Source of the DNA: Planctomycetota bacterium
Lineage (GTDB): Bacteria; Planctomycetota; Phycisphaerae; Phycisphaerales; SM1A02
Direction: 5' to 3'
Assembly (NCBI GenBank): GCA_027295435.1
Contig: JAPUKX010000122.1
Coordinates: 1-11,811, forward strand
Length of the DNA stretch: 11,811 nucleotides
The notes under the pieces are model-generated. The model did not search any database and was not told the DNA's origin. It saw only the letters and a program-made list of their open reading frames with translations. Made by a program: the position numbers and the translations under genes. Of this stretch, positions 6,175 through 11,811 are shown piece by piece. The first letter of the stretch is position 1. Each line of letters starts with the position of its first letter.

Positions 6175-7224
6175 ATGCAAGGGTACCGACATGCACAATC
6201 TCTGGGAAGTCTTGTCCCGGCCGTTGTCTGCACGGTCTTGTTCGCATGCAGTTGTCAGACGGATTCACCGAGGCGGTCGTTCAGGGAGGGAAGCTCGATA
6301 ACCCTCTCAAGCCCCTTCGGACGATTCGGCGACTCGGCGGCGCCGGCGGGAGCGCGCATCTCATCGACCGTCATCGATGCTCGCCCGGCCGCGCTGGTCA
6401 ACGGCGTGGTGGTGGAATGGGGCGAGCTACGACCGCTTCTCAATGAAGCCGCCGGGGCCGAGGTTCTGCAGGAGATCATCCTTGATCGCATGCTCAGTCG
6501 GGCCCTGGCCGACGCGGGCGTTACCATCACCGCTGATGAAGTGGACGCGGAACGGCAGCTTTTCTACAGCACGTTGAGCCCCGACACCGGCGTCTCGGCT
6601 CGTCTGGGCCGCGAGCTGCGGTCCAGCCGGGGAATCCATCGGCATCGCTTCGCCCAACTCCTGCACCGCAACGCCTCGCTGCGCGCGCTGGTGCGCGATC
6701 GGGTGCAGGTCACCGACGAAGCGGTTGGCCGCCTGTATGAGATCATCCACGGGCCGAAGCGCCAAGCCAGATTGATGGTCTTGCCAACGCTGCGCGCCGC
6801 CGACGCGGCGATCCAACGTGTCCGATCGGGCGAGTTCTTCGGCGACGTGGCCGTGGAGATTTCCACTGATTCGAGCGCCTCCCGTGGTGGACTGCTCGAG
6901 CCGATCAGCCGCGCCGATCCAAGCTATCCTCAAGCCCTGCGGCAGGTGCTGTGGTCGCTTGCGTCGGCTGAGATATCTGCGCCGGTGTTGCTCGGAGACA
7001 CCTACGCCGTGCTGATGTTAGTGCGTGAAGTCCCCGGCGATGGCGCTGATCTTGACGAGCAGCGTGGCGAGCTTGAGCGGCTGGCACGGCTGAATCAGCA
7101 AAGACTGCTCATGGACCAAGTGGCGAGGCGGCTGATATTGCAGGCAACCGTGACCGTCTTCGACGAGGCGCTCCGCGAGAGCTGGGACTCCCGGTTCCAT
7201 CGGGGCGCATCGCTCGGGCCGTGA
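6175..7224 (+). CDS. SurA/PpiC-like (parvulin-type) lipoprotein
   Basis: A 349-aa predicted lipoprotein. The signal peptide ends in lipobox L22-F23-A24-C25, so the mature protein would be lipid-anchored at C25. Residues ~72-130 (ALVNGVVVEWGELRPLLNEA, LDRMLSRALADAGVTI) resemble the SurA N-terminal helical chaperone region, and ~188-288 resemble a PpiC rotamase domain, with S-x-x-S-x-GG-L (SSASRGGLLEPISR) as the best-kept motif. The usual HIL histidine is missing (ARLMVLPT), as is the late G-x-H-I/L histidine (TYAVLMLVREV), so prolyl isomerase activity is doubtful and a chaperone role is more likely. The C-terminus (290-340) is a charged helix. ATG 6175 is preferred; a TTG at 6166 is in frame, and no Shine-Dalgarno is seen. 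It is convergent with the lptFG-like operon, which would fit a shared outer-membrane biogenesis theme. Confidence 0.77.
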   Translation: MQGYRHAQSLGSLVPAVVCTVLFACSCQTDSPRRSFREGSSITLSSPFGRFGDSAAPAGARISSTVIDARPAALVNGVVVEWGELRPLLNEAAGAEVLQEIILDRMLSRALADAGVTITADEVDAERQLFYSTLSPDTGVSARLGRELRSSRGIHRHRFAQLLHRNASLRALVRDRVQVTDEAVGRLYEIIHGPKRQARLMVLPTLRAADAAIQRVRSGEFFGDVAVEISTDSSASRGGLLEPISRADPSYPQALRQVLWSLASAEISAPVLLGDTYAVLMLVREVPGDGADLDEQRGELERLARLNQQRLLMDQVARRLILQATVTVFDEALRESWDSRFHRGASLGP

Positions 7225-7252
7225 ACGATTCGTGAGATGTCAATTGACCGCA

Positions 7253-7306
7253 ATAGCCGGGACGCTACGCGTCCCGGCACCGGCGGGCGTAGCCCGCGCC
7301 GGCTAT
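7253..7306. repeat. REP-like double-hairpin palindrome between convergent genes
   Basis: Two adjacent hairpins are enclosed by an outer stem ATAGCCGG/CCGGCTAT (7253-7260, 7299-7306). Hairpin 1 (7256-7278) is a perfect 10-bp stem GCCGGGACGC with a TAC loop. Hairpin 2 (7280-7302) is CCGGC-GGGC against GCCCGCGCCGG with a 2-nt bulge and a GTA loop. It fills the gap between the ends of the parvulin-like gene and the second lpt gene. It lacks a T-tract, so it is not a classic intrinsic terminator, though it may stop or stabilise both convergent transcripts. REP-type elements mobilised by a RAYT transposase are the closest known analogy. Confidence 0.75.
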
Positions 7307-7312
7307 AGCAAG

Positions 7313-8455
7313 TCACGTCTTGATCAGGGTCACCATGAACATGGCGACGGGGATCAGCACCAGCGCGGGCAGGAACACGCCGACCGCAGGCGGGATGCCG
7401 GGCAGATCGACGGCCAGCCCCAGCAGCGCCCCCAACATCGCCGGGATCGCCGCGGCGGCGCACAACACGCTCTGGCGAAGCAGATTGGCCGGCTCGCGCA
7501 GCAGAAAGAACGGGAGCGTGATCACAAGCACCAACATGTTGATCAACACGGCCGTAAACCGCGCGAACCACAAGCGCACCAGAGCATCAGTGTCCACCAC
7601 TCCCGGCCCGCCCACGTCGGACATCATCTCCCTGATCTGCCTGAGGCTCAGCATCGTCGCGTACTGGCGGTATCGACGCATGGTCAGAACCTGCGGCGTG
7701 ACATCCGTCCGATACATATCGATCGGTTGCCCAACCAGCAGGGAGGTGGTCTCGCCCCCAAACTGCGATTGTGGGGTGATCGCCCTGCCGTTGGTCAATC
7801 GCCATCCGCCGGCGGCCTCATCCCATCGAGCAAGATCGGCGGTGATTCGGCGAACGGTTCGGCCGGCCTCATCACGCTCCAGAATGGTCGGATACGTAAG
7901 CGTATTGACCGCAGGGTCGGGATCAAACGAAGGCGATTGAAGAAGGTTGCCCCGGCCGTCAACGGTAAACAGCACTTCGAACGCCCCGACGCCCGACCGC
8001 CCGATGTCGCCATGCTTGCGGATCAACAGCGGGGCCAGCCTGGGCAGGACGAGTTCCTGGTTGAGCAGTTGTACGAGGTTCAACGCGAACGCCGCGCATA
8101 TGACCGGCACGGCGATTCGATGCAGGCGCACGCCCGAGGCCAACACCGCCACCAGTTCTTTGTGCCGGTGCATCTGGGCCAGCGCAAATCCCATCGCCCC
8201 CACCGAGACGAGCCCGACCATATAGCCGTAGAACTGGAACACCCGCGGACCGTGGAAGTGCACAACGATTCCCGCCAGGGCAATCATCAGCGAGACGAAC
8301 CCGCCATCTTCGCCTATCGACGCCTCCGCGGCGTCAACGAACTCATCCAACTGGAGGATCAGATCAATGGAGACGGCGAAGACGAACAACAGCATAAACA
8401 GGATTGCGAAGTTCAGAAGGAACCGTCGAACGATGTACCGGTCGATGAGCGACAT
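7313..8455 (-). CDS. LptF/LptG-family LPS export permease (second gene of operon)
   Basis: A 380-aa YjgP/YjgQ-family permease, close to the 360-366 aa of E. coli LptF and LptG. Three helices lie at the N-terminus (~12-33, ~72-93, ~112-131), a periplasmic beta-jellyroll region at ~140-290, and three more helices at ~300-319, ~327-350 and ~356-377. The family's cytoplasmic coupling segment is seen as HRHKELVAVLASGVRLHRI (97-114), which contacts the LptB ATPase in known systems. LptF and LptG with LptB2 extract LPS from the inner membrane and pass it to LptC/LptA. The start at ATG 8455 (MSLIDRYIV) lies 12 nt after the upstream gene's stop, so co-transcription is near certain; an in-frame TTG at 8467 is less likely. 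Which of the two paralogues is LptF and which LptG cannot be settled by eye. Confidence 0.88.
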   Translation of the reverse strand: MSLIDRYIVRRFLLNFAILFMLLFVFAVSIDLILQLDEFVDAAEASIGEDGGFVSLMIALAGIVVHFHGPRVFQFYGYMVGLVSVGAMGFALAQMHRHKELVAVLASGVRLHRIAVPVICAAFALNLVQLLNQELVLPRLAPLLIRKHGDIGRSGVGAFEVLFTVDGRGNLLQSPSFDPDPAVNTLTYPTILERDEAGRTVRRITADLARWDEAAGGWRLTNGRAITPQSQFGGETTSLLVGQPIDMYRTDVTPQVLTMRRYRQYATMLSLRQIREMMSDVGGPGVVDTDALVRLWFARFTAVLINMLVLVITLPFFLLREPANLLRQSVLCAAAAIPAMLGALLGLAVDLPGIPPAVGVFLPALVLIPVAMFMVTLIKT

Positions 8456-8467
8456 GCCGCAACCCAA

Positions 8468-10093
8468 TCAGTTTCGCATGAGCCTCGCCAACGCGTACCA
8501 CAATACGGCCACCAGCAAGCAGTTGCCTGACCACAGCACGATGAGGCCGGTCGTGACCGCACCGGTACGAACCACATGGCCTCCCCCCGTGATCAGAATG
8601 ATGTCCAGAATCGAAGGGACGAAAGCCCCGATGTAAATCACGAGTGGAACGCTGTTGCGAAGCAACATGGCCAATGTCGCTCCGAGCAACAAGAGCAACA
8701 TCGCTGTCAACGACAGGGCATATCGCCGCTGCAGCCTGCTGTGGATCTCCAGCCGAAGGATTCTGATATCTTCAACCAGTCGCCGGGCACGTTCTTTCAC
8801 GACACCATCCATGTGCTGGGCCCGCTTGAGCAACTGCTCATGGGGCAGCTCCGACAAGTCCGGCCACGTCTGCTGCGGCACCGTGAGGATCGGAATCGTC
8901 AAACGAGCACGGTGGTTGACCGACCCGTTCGACCGCAGATCAACCACTTCACATTCGAACAGATCGAGGTCGAAGCTCGGCTCGGTCAAGGTTGACCCAA
9001 CCGATGGTCGAAGAACGACCTGCCGGGCGCTGACCAGGCGCACCGGGCCAGCGGCGTCGAGTTGGCGAGCCTCCACCGCCCGGCCATCTGTCGTCGAAAA
9101 CTGGCCCCCGACGAGTTGATCCGCGTGGATCGAGACTCGCCGATCCGATCCGGCCAGCTCGATCATACCTTCCGACGCCAGTTGATCGTCGATGTAATTC
9201 CACACTTCGATCGCCCGTATTGACTCCGCCAGAGCGATTTTGTGCCCAGCCACCCGACTGAACTCATCGGGCCGCTCGCGCAGGGCGAGGAGCTGTCTCT
9301 GGGTCATGAACATCGGGCGATCCCGGACGGCGTCCGGCACGACGATGGCCCGCTGCGGCTCAATCTTCGGCGTGCGAACCAGCTCGCCGGTCCGGCCCAT
9401 GAACGCCACGGTATCGACCAAGGTCAGCTTGAGATACGTCCGCCCGCCACGTTGATGAATGTCCACCACCCCCTGGCGGGCGGTGATGTCCGTAACGATC
9501 CGGCCGTCAGCGTCCAGCTCCGCCGCGGCCACACGAAAGAGGATCAGCCGCGTCTGAGCATCCGTGTCTGGGGGATGGTGCTGCACGCGGAGCCGGTCAG
9601 CCCAGATCTGCAGATCGCCGATCTGAAACGGGAGGCCCTTGTCGATCGACGCCTGGAACACGTTGGTGACGCCTGTCGCGAGATTGAGCTGCATCAACGC
9701 CCAGAAACGGGGGATCACCCACTGGGTCAACAGCACCATTACGATCACCAGCGCCGCACCTAACGCGACGATAGGGAAGAGTATCCTTCGATAGCTGATC
9801 CCTGCGGCGGCGGCGGCGAGAATCTCGTTGTCGCTCGTCATGCGGTGGAACACCATCGTCGCGGCGAAACCCGCAGCGAACGGCAGCGCAAACTGCAGCA
9901 TCGGAACGATCGCCAACATGATGTACTTCGCCGTTTGCAACGGCCCGATCAGGTCATCCGCCGCCAACGGCTTGATCGCCGCACCGAAGGCGATCACCAT
10001 CACCAACACCGCCGCGCAAAGAGCAAAGACCCGCAACAGCTCGCCAAGCATGTAGCGATACAGCAACCCAGGCATCCACGCATTATTGCCCAT
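8468..10093 (-). CDS. Long LptF/LptG-family permease (first gene of operon)
   Basis: A 541-aa member of the same permease family, about 175 residues longer than E. coli LptF/LptG. Helices lie at ~19-42, ~56-80 and ~104-123. The coupling segment is MTSDNEILAAAAAGISYRRI (85-104), matching the family's EL-x-A-x-x-A-G-I-S pattern. The periplasmic region (~130-455) is much enlarged. The family's conserved return into the membrane follows (HSRLQRRYALSLTAMLLLLLG, starting near 449), with helices at ~458-480, ~484-505 and ~514-535. The extra length is all periplasmic, suggesting an enlarged or duplicated jellyroll, or an LptC-like addition; that is inference. ATG 10093 has a weak GGGGCGG upstream; ATG 10075 is a possible alternative. 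Its stop is 12 nt from the next permease's start. Confidence 0.88.
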   Translation of the reverse strand: MGNNAWMPGLLYRYMLGELLRVFALCAAVLVMVIAFGAAIKPLAADDLIGPLQTAKYIMLAIVPMLQFALPFAAGFAATMVFHRMTSDNEILAAAAAGISYRRILFPIVALGAALVIVMVLLTQWVIPRFWALMQLNLATGVTNVFQASIDKGLPFQIGDLQIWADRLRVQHHPPDTDAQTRLILFRVAAAELDADGRIVTDITARQGVVDIHQRGGRTYLKLTLVDTVAFMGRTGELVRTPKIEPQRAIVVPDAVRDRPMFMTQRQLLALRERPDEFSRVAGHKIALAESIRAIEVWNYIDDQLASEGMIELAGSDRRVSIHADQLVGGQFSTTDGRAVEARQLDAAGPVRLVSARQVVLRPSVGSTLTEPSFDLDLFECEVVDLRSNGSVNHRARLTIPILTVPQQTWPDLSELPHEQLLKRAQHMDGVVKERARRLVEDIRILRLEIHSRLQRRYALSLTAMLLLLLGATLAMLLRNSVPLVIYIGAFVPSILDIILITGGGHVVRTGAVTTGLIVLWSGNCLLVAVLWYALARLMRN

Positions 10094-10121
10094 ACCGCCC
10101 CAACCAACCAGCCCCGGTCGG

Positions 10122-10168
10122 TGGCGAGGGGCTGCCGATACCGCCAGGAGCCCACGCTCCCCTCGCCA
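10122..10168. repeat. Inverted repeat in the lptFG / pseudopilin divergent region
   Basis: TGGCGAGGGG (10122-10131) and CCCCTCGCCA (10159-10168) are perfect 10-bp reverse complements 27 nt apart. Inside the loop, GGAGC-CCAC-GCTCC (10147-10160) can form a second, competing hairpin. It starts 29 bp upstream of the first lpt gene's start codon, so it could be a structured leader, an operator, or a degenerate palindromic repeat. No known regulator site was recognised. Confidence 0.5.
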
Positions 10169-10282
10169 AGGACGCCTATCCGCAGGATTCCCCGGTTCGC
10201 GACAGGATATCGACGTATGGGACTTCGCGTGGCATTCTGCGGTGTTCGTACCATATGTGCCGCGGCCATCGGCTCACCCACA

Positions 10283-10292
10283 GTGATATCAC
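10283..10292. promoter_or_regulatory. Perfect 10-bp palindrome GTGATATCAC, possible operator
   Basis: GTGATATCAC lies in the divergent gap, 18 bp upstream of the GTG at 10311 and 90 bp upstream of the preferred TTG start at 10383 of the gspI-like gene. It could be a regulator half-site pair. A 10-bp palindrome can also occur by chance, so this is only a candidate. Confidence 0.2.
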
Positions 10293-10382
10293 CAACACCC
10301 TCTTGGCGGGGTGCAGCGGATATTCGATCTATTGGAACAGCGGCTCCTGCGGCGGAGCAGGGCCGACGGAGAAACCAACCAA

Positions 10383-10841
10383 TTGCTTCAGCCTCGCCAA
10401 CACCTCCGCGGACGCTGTTGCTATCGAGCCTTCACTCTCCTGGAAGCCTTGATGGCGTCGGCGATCCTGTTTGCGGTCGTGATGGCCGTCACGTCGGCGG
10501 TCACCGCTGGTCAGCAGCATGCCTACGACGCCCACCAACGCATCGCCGGCGCCCTTGCGGCTGAGGCCCTCATCGGCCGGATCACCGTCGGCAACTACGA
10601 CAGTCTGCTCGCCTGGAACGGCTACACCGAGCCGGTCGGGGCCATGTCGGATGCGGCCGGTGATTCGCTGCCCGGCACCTTCAGAATGGTCGGGCGTAGC
10701 GTGCGCGTGACCACAACCATGCAAACCATTGACAGTCTGGGGGTCAACGTGCGCGGCCGCACGATACACGTTGAGGCATTCAACGCGAAGAACAGGATCC
10801 TTGCCGAGATCACCATGTTTTTCCCTGAGCCCCAGCCATGA
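10383..10841 (+). CDS. GspI-like minor pseudopilin
   Basis: A 152-aa protein with a type IV prepilin/pseudopilin N-terminus: leader ending Y-R-A, then FTLLEALMASAILFAVVMAV, with Glu at +5 as required for N-methylation and assembly. The prepilin peptidase site is A|F rather than the usual G|F; Ala at -1 is tolerated in known prepilins. With gspJ-like and gspK-like genes following in the canonical I-J-K order, it fits GspI, which nucleates the type II secretion pseudopilus tip in the inner membrane. The start is uncertain. TTG 10383 has GGAG 11 nt upstream and gives a normal 16-residue leader. GTG 10311 is also in frame but would give a 40-residue leader. The stop overlaps the next start (ATGA). 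It might alternatively belong to a type IV pilus-like machine. Confidence 0.72.
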   Translation: MLQPRQHLRGRCCYRAFTLLEALMASAILFAVVMAVTSAVTAGQQHAYDAHQRIAGALAAEALIGRITVGNYDSLLAWNGYTEPVGAMSDAAGDSLPGTFRMVGRSVRVTTTMQTIDSLGVNVRGRTIHVEAFNAKNRILAEITMFFPEPQP

Positions 10842-11464
10842 CGTCACCGGCCGTTCCAACTCGCCGGGGGCTCAGCCTGCTGGAAATGCTGCTGGCGCTA
10901 TCCATCACTGCACTGATCGCGGTCGGGATCTCGAGCATGATCAGCGCGGTGACAAGCGGCGTCGGCACCCGCCGGGATATTCGCACCACCATGGTTCGCG
11001 CCAATGCCGCCCAGACAAGGCTCGCCGCATACATCGTTCCCTGCCGGACCGTGCTTGCCAGCAACGGCTCCGATCTGGTTCTCTGGCTGAACGATTCACG
11101 AGAGAGTGATTCCGTCCATGCCACGGAGATCCGCTGGCTGCTGTTCGATGCTGTCCAGGGTGCGATCGACGTCCATTTCGTGGACTTCCCAGAGGCCTGG
11201 ACGCAAACCGCAAAGGACCTTGCGGATACCGAGTATTCAGCCGACGCCGATTGGGACGCGGTTCTAGCGCAATATCAGGCCAACGGATGGGTCACCACGG
11301 TTCGCTTGGCCGACGGTCTGGACTCGGCTTGGGTCGGCACGGACGCGCCCATGCCGATGGACAGCCGGCACATCATCTTCGAGCTGGGCTTCCATACGGA
11401 CAACGAGCCAGTGCCGGTGCGCGTCTCCGCCACGGTTCGCCTCCATCAACCGCCTGTGAGTTAG
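10838..11464 (+). CDS. GspJ-like minor pseudopilin
   Basis: A 208-aa protein with prepilin motif R9-R10-G11|L12-SLLEMLLALSITALIAVGI; Glu16 is the +5 residue. The +1 residue is Leu instead of Phe. Length and position between I-like and K-like genes match GspJ, which joins GspI and GspK at the pseudopilus tip. The C-terminal domain (~60-208) is the expected periplasmic globular head and contains a mostly acidic, Trp-containing stretch. The ATG overlaps the previous stop by 4 nt (ATGA), and no Shine-Dalgarno is present, so translation is probably coupled. A PilW-type pilin is the main alternative. Confidence 0.75.
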   Translation: MTSPAVPTRRGLSLLEMLLALSITALIAVGISSMISAVTSGVGTRRDIRTTMVRANAAQTRLAAYIVPCRTVLASNGSDLVLWLNDSRESDSVHATEIRWLLFDAVQGAIDVHFVDFPEAWTQTAKDLADTEYSADADWDAVLAQYQANGWVTTVRLADGLDSAWVGTDAPMPMDSRHIIFELGFHTDNEPVPVRVSATVRLHQPPVS

Positions 11465-11476
11465 CGAGGGTTCACC

Positions 11477-11811
11477 ATGCCTAGGAATCCAAACGTCAAT
11501 CGCCGCGGTCTGGCCATGCTGCTGGTGCTGGTGGGGCTGATGATCGGCACGATCCTGGCCACAGCGTATCTGGCCAGCCGGGACAACTCTGCGGCCATCG
11601 GCGAGAACATCGCCGCCGCCGCCCGCGCTCGCTGGGGGGCCGCTTCCGCCCTGGAATTGGGTATCGCCATCATGCAGACCCAAACCGACTGGCGGACCAG
11701 CCATATCAACGGAAAACTGCTGGATGACTATTCATTCTTGGCCGGAGCCACCATCGATCTGGACATCATTGACCTACAGACCGCACTGCCGCCCACCGCA
11801 GAATCCGAATA
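11477..11811 (+). CDS. GspK-like minor pseudopilin, 3' end outside window
   Basis: The first 111 codons of a gene running off the right edge. The N-terminus is MPRNPNVNRRGLAMLLVLVG followed by a hydrophobic helix to about residue 32. This matches GspK/PilX-type proteins, where RRG is followed by a helix lacking the usual +5 Glu (here +1 Leu and +5 Leu) and then by a helical stem. Lack of the +5 Glu is a GspK hallmark, fitting its place at the tip of the pseudopilus. GAGGG lies 6 nt upstream of the ATG, a good Shine-Dalgarno. It starts 12 nt after the gspJ-like stop, so it belongs to the same operon. Confidence 0.7.
   Translation, partial: MPRNPNVNRRGLAMLLVLVGLMIGTILATAYLASRDNSAAIGENIAAAARARWGAASALELGIAIMQTQTDWRTSHINGKLLDDYSFLAGATIDLDIIDLQTALPPTAESE

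Noticed and set aside
7232..8530. 432-aa open frame on the plus strand covering the second lpt gene
   Set aside because: It is antisense to a clear LptF/LptG permease and its translation is rich in Q, H and R with no domain or membrane pattern, as expected for a shadow frame in GC-rich DNA.
9845..10564. 239-aa plus-strand open frame across the lptFG / pseudopilin gap
   Set aside because: Half of it is antisense to the long lpt gene and half is out of frame with the gspI-like gene; no signal peptide or domain is seen.

Overview
The window reads as a GC-rich chromosome segment from a Gram-negative, flagellated bacterium, most likely an uncultured planctomycete (Phycisphaerae-like). The reasons are the mix of LptF/LptG-type permeases, a P-ring flagellar gene, GspI/J/K-like pseudopilins, a zinc-ribbon membrane protein and a lipid-anchored parvulin-like protein, together with sparse Shine-Dalgarno sequences and palindromic intergenic repeats. 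The taxonomy is inference; the gene families are read from the translations.

Layout. At 3-1193 (+) lies a tyrosine recombinase with all catalytic residues, cut by the window's left edge. It ends 20 bp from the stop of a flagellar pair on the minus strand, flgI (P-ring) followed by a rod-binding flgJ, joined by an ATGA overlap. The last 17 codons of flgJ are read through a 47-nt tRNA 3' half (1222-1268). The integrase, this tRNA fragment and a 12-bp tandem repeat look like the end of an integrated element that cut into the 3' end of flgJ. A good sigma-54 promoter match lies upstream of flgI. Divergent from flgI is a large ArnT/GT39-like membrane glycosyltransferase (2889-4946, +).

The middle part starts with a 169-bp imperfect inverted-repeat element (4998-5166). 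It is followed by a zinc-ribbon protein with a C-terminal membrane anchor (minus) and a divergent SurA/PpiC-like lipoprotein (plus). A two-hairpin REP-like palindrome (7253-7306) separates this lipoprotein gene from a convergent two-gene operon of LptF/LptG-type permeases (minus; the 541-aa gene is first, the 380-aa gene second). These two would form the inner-membrane part of the LPS export machine. The parvulin-like lipoprotein next door would also fit outer-membrane biogenesis.

The right part (10383 to the edge, plus) is a tight cluster in the order gspI-like, gspJ-like, gspK-like (cut by the window). These are the minor pseudopilins that form the tip of a type II secretion pseudopilus. 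The 217-289 bp divergent region between lptFG and the pseudopilins holds an inverted repeat and a perfect 10-bp palindrome.

No rRNA gene, complete tRNA gene, CRISPR array or insertion sequence with a transposase was seen. I found no convincing new multi-gene system. The most unusual structure is the integrase/tRNA-fragment/flgJ junction.
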